From assembly GCA_001600355.1 (NCBI GenBank), contig BCJU01000003.1:748519-812518 (forward strand): a stretch of DNA of 64,000 nt. Reading direction: 5' to 3'. The notes below the pieces were generated by a model that saw only the letters and a list, made by a program, of their open reading frames with translations, was not told the origin of the DNA and did no database searches. Made by a program: the position numbers and the translations under genes. Numbering within the stretch: the first letter of the stretch is position 1; every line of letters begins with the position of its first letter. Source of the stretch: Meira nashicola. Taxonomy: Eukaryota; Basidiomycota; Exobasidiomycetes; Exobasidiales; Brachybasidiaceae. Shown one piece after another: positions 1 to 9,526 of this stretch.

Positions 1-961
1 TTTCTATTCTCGGTTCAACGTCATAATCATCTTCTAAACGTGTTCCACCGCAAATGATTGTTCCATCACCTCTTGGAATCAAATATGTATCACGATATCC
101 TCCTTGTGCTGCAATCACTTTCGATACACCACACCAATTCGTTTCACTTTCTTTTGCCGTTTTGACACCATGAACGGCTGAAGTAGTACACCAAGGAGCA
201 TGCAAGAGAACAGTTTGACCACGAATAGGCAAAACGTCATTATCTCCTAATAATTCTTTAGCACCTAGACCGGGTGAAGCAATCACTAGAGATGGTTTGA
301 TTGAAGTACTTTTAGATTTTGATGTTCTTGCTTTTCCATCGATCAATTGTGTAACTGAGGCTGCGCTGCTATATGATAGTGAAATGGCTTCTGAAATGCT
401 AGTGGCTTTATGTTTTATTGATCTTCCGCCTAATTGCAAGAAATAAGCATATAACATTGGTAAGTATTTGGGAATGTCTAAATCTAATGTCTTGAAAGTT
501 GCACCAAAATCAATCGATTCAGGTAGTGATTCTTTGGGTAATTGTTTATAATCCGGATACCAATCAACGCAAGATTCTAATAATTCAGCTTTATGACTCC
601 AATATTCAGTTTGATAAACGTAAACTAAAGGTCTTTTGCTGATATCTTTACTCCATTTTTGCTTTTTCCATGCTTCTTCTAATTTTGTTAAAACTTTAAA
701 TGTTTCACGATCACGTTTAATTTGTTTTGGTGTTTTTGCATCACTTACATGATGCGCTCCTGCCCATGCGCTAGCATAAGATGCTAAAGCCGCTTCACCT
801 TGTACAGGATTTGGTCGATATGTCGTCGAATCAAGTGAAGGCAAATCAGGTGCAATAATCGTTACATCGTATGGTTCGATTGGATGATTGAGTAATGCAA
901 TTGCCGTACTAATCCCAATCACTCCACCTCCAACGATCAAAATGTGTGCTTTGTTGGTCAT
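1..961 (-). CDS. DAO1: D-amino-acid oxidase, C-terminus cut off by window edge
   Basis: FAD-dependent oxidase that deaminates D-amino acids to 2-oxo acids with release of H2O2, usually in peroxisomes. The frame opens at an ATG at 961-959 and runs without a stop to base 1, giving 320 codons. The N-terminus reads MTNKAHILIVGGGVIGIS, a Rossmann dinucleotide-binding GxGxxG loop for FAD. Near the left edge (around bases 25-110) the protein reads GGYRDTYLIPRGDGTIICGG, which resembles the conserved C-terminal segment of the DAAO family before its active-site region. The expected C-terminus, including any peroxisomal SKL-type signal, lies outside the window. A D-aspartate oxidase is possible because substrate specificity cannot be read here. 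It is divergent to the EMP65-like gene across a 1.1-kb spacer. Confidence 0.85.
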   Translation of the reverse strand, partial: MTNKAHILIVGGGVIGISTAIALLNHPIEPYDVTIIAPDLPSLDSTTYRPNPVQGEAALASYASAWAGAHHVSDAKTPKQIKRDRETFKVLTKLEEAWKKQKWSKDISKRPLVYVYQTEYWSHKAELLESCVDWYPDYKQLPKESLPESIDFGATFKTLDLDIPKYLPMLYAYFLQLGGRSIKHKATSISEAISLSYSSAASVTQLIDGKARTSKSKSTSIKPSLVIASPGLGAKELLGDNDVLPIRGQTVLLHAPWCTTSAVHGVKTAKESETNWCGVSKVIAAQGGYRDTYLIPRGDGTIICGGTRLEDDYDVEPRIE

Positions 962-2105
962 CTTTGTCTCTTCTTTTTTTTCTTTCTTGAACAAAAGAAG
1001 GATGATGGATGGGATTCAAACCAATGATTCTGTTGTCTATCTTTAGAACTACTGTCTTGATCTCGGGAAGAAATTCGCATACACTCTTCTTTGTCTTTCT
1101 CCCCCACTCTGCTGGAATGCACTAGAAGATGATGTAAACTTTCATTCTCGTGCTGTACGACACCAAGAAACTAATTTTTATTATTATCCGCTTTTTCACT
1201 AAGAGAGAAAAGCGTTTTTAAAATAAGCAAGCCACTGTCCTGGAATGCATACTAAGACGTCGTTTTTGAACAAAAAAAAGTACAAAATGTCCCGCTCCTC
1301 CCTCCTCCTCTTCAGTTTTATTTGTTTTTCCGCTCTTTGGGAACCGACCGACCACATGTATTTTTTTCATTTCTTAAAAGGTGTCGGTTCCCCCCACGCG
1401 TATCGTATGTGTGCTTTTTTATGCACCTGTCTCGGTTTAAACGGCGAATGAATGCAACAAAAAAGATAAAAAAAAGAGCATCCGGTATTTTTACCGTGTT
1501 TTGCGTTGTAAGAGAGCCGAGTGTAAGTTACAGTGAATGAGATAAGCAGAACAAATTGTTTAACTAAGCATTCAATGAGGCCAATAACAGTCTAAGTGTC
1601 TAACTATACAATTAGAGTTGCTTATGATTTTTAAAGTATGCAGACCAAGCTTGTCAAAATTACACTTTCGGTTCTTTTTTTTGGGTCTTTGCATCGGCCA
1701 ACAGTTTAATAACTCGATAAGGTACATACATTGCGCCTTCTTTACGCCAGCATTAAAGGAGGAAAACCTGATCGGTGGCCGGTCATATTGGCCGTTGTGA
1801 CACTTTTCTGAAAAGTGTAATTCACTCGAATAAGATAAATCTAGTCTGATGTTGCATAGACTATAAGCCGAGTAGGAATACGAAATACCCACCAGGGGTC
1901 ATGCTCTATCTTGCATTATTATTCTTACTTTTTTATCCCGCACGCCTTTCCCGAATATGTATGTACATACAATGCTAGCTTTAAAAAATGCACGGCCGGT
2001 ATCTGTTACACGTCGTGGAGTATTTTTTTTTTGGCATTTTGAATCTTCTAAATCAACCATAGCAGATGATACCCCACATATTTTTGGTAAAGGTGGAGCA
2101 TCATC
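962..2105. other. Divergent intergenic region, no gene seen
   Basis: Shared upstream region of the oxidase (-) and the EMP65-like gene (+). It holds T-rich tracts and one ACGCGT (MCB-like, MBF-type) hexamer at 1396-1401. Short open frames on both strands have low-complexity, non-conserved translations and I regard them as chance. No tRNA-like boxes with a matching cloverleaf were found. Confidence 0.5.
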
Positions 2106-5100
2106 ATGAATAATCAAGTCACAAATGAGGTACATGATGACAATCACGATAGCAAAACAAACAGATCATCATCAAATAAAAGTGAATTACAACTTCCGCA
2201 AATAAAAGTAGAAGAAGATGAGCCTTCATCACAATCAATGCTAAGCATACATCCAGTGAAAGATGATGAACAAAGGATAATACCGAGTACAGCTCCGCCT
2301 TTAAATATGTTTGATTTGACTTCTATACAGAATGCACAATCAAACAGTCTCGATAGCGCTCTTTCTCCACAATCTAAACGTAGAAATGGATTACGTGCAG
2401 ATCGTGTTGAAAGTAGTTGGGAAGATATTTCATCTGATGAAGATAGCGATACAAATACGATTAATATGAAAATGGCACAAATACGAGCAGATAGAAGTAC
2501 AAATAGTACGCCAACTCGTAAATCTTTATCTTTACTTTTAGATCATGAAGATCAATGGGAAGATGAAGATGCAATCGTGGATGAAAGTGATAGCGAAGAT
2601 TCTCAAACGACTGCAGATACTGCACATTCACATTCTCGTGGAAGAAATGGTAGTTCTAAAGTTCATAAAAATACAGTCAACAATATCAATGGTCAAAGTA
2701 GCAGTGCAAGCGAAGATGATGGCATTCGTACTACTCCACAAGGAAGATCTTCACGTTTACCAAGAAGAAATAGCGCTCAACGTGCATTACGTGAATATCG
2801 TAAAAGTAAATTAGCTTTATTACAATCAGAAAGTGATAACGTTGAACGATATAATCGTATCATGCGAGGTGAACAAGTTGATGGTGAACGTGAAGAAGAA
2901 AAGCCTGGAAGAGAATTTCGTAGGGCAGATACGATTGATCTTTTAGATAAAATGGATCCTTTCTCTGCAAGTATAGGAACTGAAGCAGTTGATGATGCTG
3001 ACACTTCTGCTCGTGCTCATGATATTCGATTACGAACTACTACTGATCATCGACATCGAAATTCTGTAGAATCTCCTTCACGACCTCCATCGCATTCTAG
3101 ACGAAGTTCACAAAATGTACCTTTACGCTCTCCAAGATTACCTTTACGCAAGTTATCAACATCGCCTAATATCAAAACAGTACCTTTACCTCCAGATCCA
3201 AATGATGACACTCGCGCTTCTTTCTCAGAAGAACAATATGCTTCCGTACCCGCATCTCCGGCTGAGCCGACAACCGTTGGAGATGAATGGCTTCCTACAT
3301 CGAATGATCGAAACAAAGAATCATCTACTTCAATCAAAAGTTCTCCCACCCTAAAAGTAGAACCACCATCGCTAGATGACATTCAACATTCCAGAAGATC
3401 AAGTAGAAATGCTGATTCAAGTACATCCCATTACCAATCCACGCCTTCCAATCATGTCCCTAGTGGAAAAGGTGGTGTAGACAATCATTTGAGATCAGTT
3501 TCAGCACAATTAGATCAATTGGCCGAAGCGACACCACCTTTCAGTTTATGGGATTACTTGAAAGAAGAGATTATGGCAAGTGACTTTGATAGCACACAAG
3601 AAATGAAATGGGAAAGGGTTACGAATTTTATTGCGATTCCGTTTTGGATGGAAAAGATAATGTTTTTTGGATTTTTCGTTTGTTTGGATTCGTTTCTTTA
3701 TACGTTCACGATTTTACCTATTCGTTTTTTAGTCGCAATTTATTGCGTCTTTTCGAATTTTATCGTTTGGATTGCAGGTGGACAAAGAAGATATTTATCT
3801 TCTTCTCACAAGTGTGATATACTTAAAACTTTATTAATCATAATGAGTTGTTGGATTTTATCAAGAATTACAGATGCTAGCAAAATGTATCATTCTGTTC
3901 GTGGTCAAGATGTGGTGAAATTGTACGTGATCTTTAACGTTTTAGAAATTGCAGATCGTCTTTGTTGTTCTTTCGGTCAAGATTTATTGGATTCATTGTT
4001 TTCTCGTAGTACACTTGCTCGTCGAAAAGATGGTCATCAGCCATACTTACGTCCTTTAGGCTTCTTTGCCTTGAGTTTACTTTATGTTCTTGCACATACG
4101 TTGGTCTTACTTTATCAACTTGTCACTCTCAACGTCGCCATCAATTCTTACGATAATGCTCTTCTGACGCTATTACTCTCCAATCAATTCGTAGAGATCA
4201 AAGGTAGTGTCTTCAAGAAATTCGAAAAGGAGAATTTATTTCAATTAACATGTGCGGATATTGTGGAACGATTTCAACTTACGCTTATGCTTTGTTCTAT
4301 CGGATTAAGAAATTTGATAGAAGTAGCAGGTGCAGCGGGAAATTCGATCGCTGCTCTTACACCACCTGCAGCTGTACCTGAAATTGTGGAAGAAGTTGTT
4401 TCACAAAATGTCAATACTTCCAAATTCTCTTCTCCGCTATCAGCAATTGCTATCTTGGGTGCATTACCTACAAGCTTTACCGTCTTTCCAAGCTTTTCTT
4501 TATTGGAAACAATATTTACGCCAGTTTGTATTGTTTTAGCATCAGAATTTGTGGTGGATTGGCTCAAGCATGCTTTTATTACAAAGTTTAATCATATCAG
4601 ACCTTCAGTTTATGGACGATTTATGGATGTTTTATGTCGTGATTTAGTAATGGCTGGACCTGTTGTTCGATCATCTTCAAGTAGGAGAAAACACACTTTT
4701 GTTGATCAAAGTCCAGTTGTTAGTAGAAGATTAGGATTTGCTGCTGTTCCATTAGCTTGTTTATTAGTCAGAATGACTAGTCAAGTTATGGGAATGTTAC
4801 ACGATGATAGTCATTTTGACGAATGCGCAGTACCGGATTGGCACAAACATGCAGTCGAAGCAGCTGCAATGGCAAACGATAATTCATGGCTTGCATTTAT
4901 TTGGCAAACATTACGTCGACCGATAGAATTAATCTTAAGTCCATTAGTAAATAATCCAAAGGTTACGTTAGATTTGGCATTATACTATTTATGGAGTACA
5001 GCAGCTTGGATTTTGACAATTACGATTGCATGGTTCTTTTTGGTTGCATTAAAGTTAATTTTAGGTACAAATTTGGTTAGCTTTGCATCAAGTAGATATG

Positions 5101-5372
5101 CAACAATGGGACAACGTGAAAAAGAAGAAGAGTTAAACGCAAAAGATCGTCAACCTATTGGAGTAGATAAAGATGAAATGGCATACGATGCAAAAGTATC
5201 ACAACTAATTGACAAAAAAGATGATGATGCTTCAAGAATGGGTTTAGCAGGTCAACCTATACCTACTCCTGCTAAATATCAAGGTGGCAGTGGTGGTGGT
5301 AAAAATAATAAAGGTTCCGAATCACTTATGGATGTAAGCAGATATACAATGGTTCGAAGTCGAATTTGGTGA
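2106..5372 (+). CDS. EMP65: TAPT1/EMP65-family ER membrane protein
   Basis: Member of the eukaryotic membrane protein family of human TAPT1 and yeast EMP65 (YER140W). The yeast protein works with SLP1 in the ER to protect soluble proteins from degradation. The 1088-aa protein has a long polar, Ser/Asp-rich, probably disordered N-terminus (about residues 1-475). A conserved membrane domain follows (about 478-990) starting FSLWDYLKEEI, with the family signature KWERVTNFIAIPFWMEK followed by a chain of hydrophobic helices. The last helix lies near residues 965-985 and a short polar tail follows. The start is an ATG with AT-rich upstream sequence; an ATG further inside the disordered region cannot be excluded. 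The stop faces the next gene, 120 bp away. Family assignment is strong; the exact yeast-type role is inferred. Confidence 0.85.
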   Translation: MNNQVTNEVHDDNHDSKTNRSSSNKSELQLPQIKVEEDEPSSQSMLSIHPVKDDEQRIIPSTAPPLNMFDLTSIQNAQSNSLDSALSPQSKRRNGLRADRVESSWEDISSDEDSDTNTINMKMAQIRADRSTNSTPTRKSLSLLLDHEDQWEDEDAIVDESDSEDSQTTADTAHSHSRGRNGSSKVHKNTVNNINGQSSSASEDDGIRTTPQGRSSRLPRRNSAQRALREYRKSKLALLQSESDNVERYNRIMRGEQVDGEREEEKPGREFRRADTIDLLDKMDPFSASIGTEAVDDADTSARAHDIRLRTTTDHRHRNSVESPSRPPSHSRRSSQNVPLRSPRLPLRKLSTSPNIKTVPLPPDPNDDTRASFSEEQYASVPASPAEPTTVGDEWLPTSNDRNKESSTSIKSSPTLKVEPPSLDDIQHSRRSSRNADSSTSHYQSTPSNHVPSGKGGVDNHLRSVSAQLDQLAEATPPFSLWDYLKEEIMASDFDSTQEMKWERVTNFIAIPFWMEKIMFFGFFVCLDSFLYTFTILPIRFLVAIYCVFSNFIVWIAGGQRRYLSSSHKCDILKTLLIIMSCWILSRITDASKMYHSVRGQDVVKLYVIFNVLEIADRLCCSFGQDLLDSLFSRSTLARRKDGHQPYLRPLGFFALSLLYVLAHTLVLLYQLVTLNVAINSYDNALLTLLLSNQFVEIKGSVFKKFEKENLFQLTCADIVERFQLTLMLCSIGLRNLIEVAGAAGNSIAALTPPAAVPEIVEEVVSQNVNTSKFSSPLSAIAILGALPTSFTVFPSFSLLETIFTPVCIVLASEFVVDWLKHAFITKFNHIRPSVYGRFMDVLCRDLVMAGPVVRSSSSRRKHTFVDQSPVVSRRLGFAAVPLACLLVRMTSQVMGMLHDDSHFDECAVPDWHKHAVEAAAMANDNSWLAFIWQTLRRPIELILSPLVNNPKVTLDLALYYLWSTAAWILTITIAWFFLVALKLILGTNLVSFASSRYATMGQREKEEELNAKDRQPIGVDKDEMAYDAKVSQLIDKKDDDASRMGLAGQPIPTPAKYQGGSGGGKNNKGSESLMDVSRYTMVRSRIW

Positions 5373-5492
5373 TGAAACAATGCGAGTGAAAAAATGTATT
5401 CTACTGTATGTCATTCCTCTATTTGTAGTCCTACATCTGTATTTCTATATACAACGTCTCCAATGAATTGATTTTTCATATTTTTGAATCAA

Positions 5493-6617
5493 TCACTTTC
5501 TTTTCTTTGCTCCTGTAGATTTGCGTGCTGTAGCCTTTACAGTAATTGCCGAATCACCATCAGTTTCTAGCAAACTGTCTGTAATTTTACGTGAACCGTT
5601 TACTTTTATTTTTGGAGTTGGACCTGTACTGCTGACAGTGCTCAACAGTGCACGATTAAGTCGATTGCCAAAAGAGAAGGCAAATACGATTGCCGCTCCC
5701 AATGCTCTTGCTTCAGCTGGTGATAAGATAGGTCCACTTGTCAGGATTGAAGTTTCCTTTGAGGTGGTAGCAGCGGGAACAGATTGAATTTGTAATGTTT
5801 CAATAACGCCCGAAGTGATAGCAGCAGCATAAGGTAAGATTGGTAAAACGTATGGATGTAAAACATCAAGAACAGGTGCAACGGATGATGGATTTGCTAA
5901 AGCAGCCAAACCTCTTGAAGAAGTTAAGACGTAATAAGCCAATGTTGCTAAAAATGAACTGATATAATCCGGACCGATCAATAAAGAATGATTCTTCAAC
6001 CAAAGTGGAGTACGTAAATTCCATTCAGTTGATTCGAATGAAATTAAACCTAACATCAATAAACTTCCAACACCCACTCCTGTTCCGATTAATAAAGCGG
6101 CAAAAGGTGAATTTGAAACGATCGGATTTGCATGATTACGAACTACTTCAACTCCCAAGACTGCGATACCATCCACACGAGCAAATGCATCCACTGAAAC
6201 GAATAAAGTGTCCAATAGAAATCCTAATCCACTCGTTTGACTTATTCCAATCAAAGTTGAACCTAATCCAGTTAAAACGTTGAATATATGCAAACCTGCA
6301 TAAATGTAAATGAATTCAGGTGCGATAAGAAGTGGACATGGTTCTCCAAGCATTGCAGCAATGATTGATAAAGGTCCAAATAAAAGTAATTGATTAAAAA
6401 AGATTGAAGTTGCAAGATTAAGTTTACCTTTATTATGTGTAAAGTAACCTGTTATCAAAAGAGAATTATGTGAAACAACGATTGCGTGAATTAGAGTAAG
6501 CGGAGGAATAGGTAGATAAGCATGTATTGGCACAAGTGAAACCGCTCCTGAAAATTCAGAAATCTGTCCAAGCAATCCGCTAGCATAAGCAGGAGGAATG
6601 ATGTTGTTTGCAGCCAT
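5493..6617 (-). CDS. Multi-pass membrane protein with C-terminal dilysine signal, unidentified
   Basis: A 374-aa protein with about seven or eight hydrophobic segments, starting MAANNIIPPAYASG and ending in KKRK. Lys at -3 and -4 fits the KKxx ER-retrieval signal of type I and multi-pass ER proteins, so an ER location is inferred. The stretch AAMLGEP in the first half and FLATLAYYVL in the second loosely recall trimeric intracellular cation (TRIC) channels, but the match is too weak to name it. The start ATG is at 6617-6615. The gene is convergent with EMP65 and divergent from the MGR3-like gene. I do not recognise the family with confidence. Confidence 0.75.
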   Translation of the reverse strand: MAANNIIPPAYASGLLGQISEFSGAVSLVPIHAYLPIPPLTLIHAIVVSHNSLLITGYFTHNKGKLNLATSIFFNQLLLFGPLSIIAAMLGEPCPLLIAPEFIYIYAGLHIFNVLTGLGSTLIGISQTSGLGFLLDTLFVSVDAFARVDGIAVLGVEVVRNHANPIVSNSPFAALLIGTGVGVGSLLMLGLISFESTEWNLRTPLWLKNHSLLIGPDYISSFLATLAYYVLTSSRGLAALANPSSVAPVLDVLHPYVLPILPYAAAITSGVIETLQIQSVPAATTSKETSILTSGPILSPAEARALGAAIVFAFSFGNRLNRALLSTVSSTGPTPKIKVNGSRKITDSLLETDGDSAITVKATARKSTGAKKRK

Positions 6618-6978
6618 GATTTGATGTGATTTGTTGTGGTGTGAGGTGAATGATGGTGAAAGACAAGAATGAATGCTTTACTTCTTCTTTCTTTCTTGTC
6701 ACGCGAGCTAATCCGTCCGCGTTTTGATTTCCGACAATCATCTTCCTAATGCGTCTCAATGCATGCATGCCTGCATTCGCATGCGCCAAAAAAATTCTAG
6801 CGCCGAATTTTGCGTACAAAAGCCCGTGCGAATGTTTGTTTGCTTTTTTTTTTCTTCTTAGCTGACTTAATATTTTATTTTTTTGTCGATCACTTAATCT
6901 TCTTAGAATTTTAATATCTTACAATTCTACCCTCCACCTGACTTGTTTCTTGACAACCAACTATATAAAACGATAAAG
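6618..6978. promoter_or_regulatory. Divergent promoter region with TGCATGCA element
   Basis: 361 bp between two divergent start codons. It contains the palindrome TGCATGCA at 6760-6767 inside a GC-richer patch, then a long T tract near 6845-6890. The same octamer recurs in other promoter gaps of this window. No gene seen. Confidence 0.45.
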
Positions 6979-8358
6979 ATGTCGCTCATCAGTAAAGGAA
7001 GTATTATATGCCGTGCAGGATCATCTTCAATGGCAAAGACGATCCCCACTGTAATGAGAAGTGGCGTACGACATGTTTCTTCATCATCATCAGCATCTTT
7101 TCGTGCTACACAGATTCGAATGGCACCTACACCAGAAGCAATGACAGCAACTTCATTTTCTTCGATGCCTTCTGATGGACCACAACCTGGTAAACCTCGT
7201 ATACGAACATTGTTTTACAGTTTAATAGGTTTAGCAATCGTTGCAACAAGTGCAGGATTATATACATTTTATGGATCATTTACAACATGGCCAAAAGAAG
7301 TTCGAGATGATTTACGTTCAGGATTAAAAGCACAAAGGAATGGCGATTGGTCAAAAGCAGAAGCAAGATTTAGAAAAGCGTTAGAAACGGCAAAAAGTTT
7401 ACCTTTAGAAAAACTTGGAGAAGATCGTTTATTAAAATTAACAGGGATAAGTATTTCACTTGGATCTGTTTTGGAAGAATCAGGTCATTTGAGAAAAGCA
7501 TATGATGTTTATGCAGAAGCATTACAAGATGTTATTCGAAATGCAAAATCACCTGCTGAACGTATGCGTGCTATTGCACTTTCACAAAAATGTGGGGATT
7601 TGGCCAATATTCGTGAAGTAAGAGATTCATTCAGTCTTGGCAGTGGTAGTGTCTCAAAGGCAGAAGAACATTTAAGATGGAGTGTTGAAGAACTTTTACG
7701 ACTTGCAATACCTGATGAAACTAGACAAAATATCGTTCAAGGTAAAACAGGTGCAATTTATGTTTCAGATTTAGAATTACCACCTTGGATTAATGAAACG
7801 ACGCTAGGAGCTTCACTTGAATCACTTGGACAATTTTATGCTGCTCAAGGAAGATCATCTTTTGCGATTCCATTATACCTTCAAGCTATAAATGTTTTAA
7901 TGCCAGGAGAAAAAGAAAAGCGAAAGTATAATCCAACAGTAGCTGAAAGATGTAGAGCGGGTATTTTGATGAATAATGTCGCACAATTATTAGTTGATTC
8001 AGAAGAAGCAGCACAAACACAACCTAAAACGGAAGAAGCTATTCAATGGGCAATGCGTGGATTAGATATCGTTTCATTTGCATTACGTGGAACAGGATGG
8101 GATGGAAAAGGAAGTCCAGGTTTCAAGAATGTTGAAAGTGGTGATGAACGTAGAACGAATGAAGTTAAAGGTCAATGTTGGACTGCTCAAGTTGCACTTT
8201 TAATAAATCTTGGAGAACTTTCACGTTTACGTAAAGATGATTGTAAATCAAGAGAATTCTTTCAACGTGCATATCAACAAGCTGATTTATATGGAATGCG
8301 TGAAGCAAGGTCAAGATGTGCTCAAGCGTTGAGTGAATTAGAGAGAATGAAGAAATAA
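6979..8358 (+). CDS. MGR3-like mitochondrial TPR protein
   Basis: A 459-aa protein with a Ser/Arg-rich, mitochondrial-type N-terminus (about residues 1-45). A single membrane helix lies near residues 76-98 (LFYSLIGLAIVATSAGLY). A helical repeat region follows to the C-terminus, with TPR-like helix pairs such as WSKAEARFRKALETA. This layout matches yeast MGR3, which is anchored in the inner membrane and delivers substrates to the i-AAA protease YME1. The in-frame TTG at 6943 is not credible as a fungal start, so I take the ATG at 6979. A second ATG (MAKTIPTV, about codon 18) is possible. Its stop lies 30 bp from the stop of the converging methyltransferase gene. TPR proteins are hard to assign to orthologues by eye, so the MGR3 label is tentative. 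Confidence 0.7.
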   Translation: MSLISKGSIICRAGSSSMAKTIPTVMRSGVRHVSSSSSASFRATQIRMAPTPEAMTATSFSSMPSDGPQPGKPRIRTLFYSLIGLAIVATSAGLYTFYGSFTTWPKEVRDDLRSGLKAQRNGDWSKAEARFRKALETAKSLPLEKLGEDRLLKLTGISISLGSVLEESGHLRKAYDVYAEALQDVIRNAKSPAERMRAIALSQKCGDLANIREVRDSFSLGSGSVSKAEEHLRWSVEELLRLAIPDETRQNIVQGKTGAIYVSDLELPPWINETTLGASLESLGQFYAAQGRSSFAIPLYLQAINVLMPGEKEKRKYNPTVAERCRAGILMNNVAQLLVDSEEAAQTQPKTEEAIQWAMRGLDIVSFALRGTGWDGKGSPGFKNVESGDERRTNEVKGQCWTAQVALLINLGELSRLRKDDCKSREFFQRAYQQADLYGMREARSRCAQALSELERMKK

Positions 8359-8388
8359 AATTACACAATGTTATAGTACAAATTGCAA

Positions 8389-9083
8389 TTAATGCTTACG
8401 AGCGATGTATAAGAAATAATGAAATGCATCTCCTAAAGTGCGTGTTTCAAGTGACCATTCTTTGCGTTCTATATATGGCGCTCTAAAGTGAGGTTGCATC
8501 CATGTTAGATAAATGAATATTCCTGTTTCTGGCTTTAAGAGGCTGTAGAGAGAAAAGGTTGAATTATCAGTACTTCTTTCCAGAGGTTAACTCATTTCAC
8601 TCACTGAAGAACACCATCAATCTCTCTCTTTACATTCGTTCTAACAATTTCAGAAGGATCCCAAACAGATCCACGTTCAGCCATTAAAGCGTCCATTGTA
8701 CCTTTATCTAAGACAATATCCCAACTTTCTTTCCCTCCAAGTTGATTCGCATTCTCTTTTAATTCTCTAACATCCATCGTTCTCCAATCTTGATCTGGAA
8801 ATCTTGCTTTCATCTTTTGAATAAGAATATCAGAATAATCTAAATTTGTAATGTTTTTATATCCATCTGCTATCATTTCAGAAGTTAAAGTACTATTTCC
8901 ACATCCTAACATTAATATTTTGCTTTTTTCTCGACTTGGAATAATTTCATCAAAAAGATCCTTTAATTCTGCATATGTTTTAAACCAATCAAAATCTTCT
9001 TCGGCCGGTTCAGATGCATATCTCTTGTCCCAATATTCTCGCGTTTGAAACTCTTCATTCCTTGGCTCATCTTCCCTTGCCAT
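8389..9083 (-). CDS. EEF1AKMT4/METTL13-like methyltransferase, two exons
   Basis: SAM-dependent class I methyltransferase of the group that modifies lysines or the N-terminus of translation factor eEF1A. Exon 1 (9083-8605) carries REYWDKRY, the SAM-binding loop LMLGCGNSTLT, the acidic DYSD and the post-II segment DIVLDKGTMDAL. The simple ORF ends prematurely at GVLQ. A 62-nt intron (8604-8543, donor GTGAGT, acceptor CTACAG) restores the frame into exon 2 (8542-8389). Exon 2 encodes LLKPETGIFIYLTWMQPHF and ends GDAFHYFLYIARKH, the usual C-terminus of this family. Total 210 aa. I chose the ATG at 9083 (MAREDEPRN) just before the conserved part; an upstream ATG at 9188 would add 35 low-complexity residues. 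Confidence 0.82.
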
Positions 9084-9363
9084 CTTCTCAACGCTCTCTC
9101 GAATGTGTGTAGGTGTGTGTATGTGTATAACAAAAAAATCAATCTTCTTCATTCGGCTCATTTCATTTTTTGAGAAGAAACGCGACATTCTTTTTTTCTT
9201 AGTGCGACGGTTTTTTCTTGGAGTTAGGTTGGGTTGGTTAACTCCGCTTTTTTAACTTTTTTTTTCTTCTTCCGATTTTTATTTTTTTATTTTTTGCATT
9301 TAGCGTTTCCTCCACAGAAGATCTTCCTTTGATTGATGACTTTCATCGATTGAAGGAAACAGT

Positions 9364-9493
9364 ATGGCATCCGCAAGATTAGCGAGAGGATGGATAGTTC
9401 GGAATGTTCAGATAAGGTCTGTGTATAGTACTACTACTTTTGTTCGTACGATACATCAATCAGCATCATATGTCGATAAAGAATCAAAGAAGA

Positions 9494-9526
<33 letters not shown>

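Noticed and set aside
1005..1030. Minus-strand GGTTTGAATCC resembling a tRNA B box
   Set aside because: The flanking five bases do not pair as a T stem and no A box lies at the right distance.
6962..6969. TATATAAA as a TATA box
   Set aside because: It lies only 10 bp before the chosen ATG, too close to serve that start.
6943..6978. N-terminal extension from a TTG start in the MGR3-like gene; similar TTG/GTG extensions at SLU7, SPP2, ILV2, OMA1, WS/DGAT and the 17410-19047 gene
   Set aside because: Nuclear fungal genes normally start at ATG, and in each case a good ATG precedes the conserved or targeting sequence.
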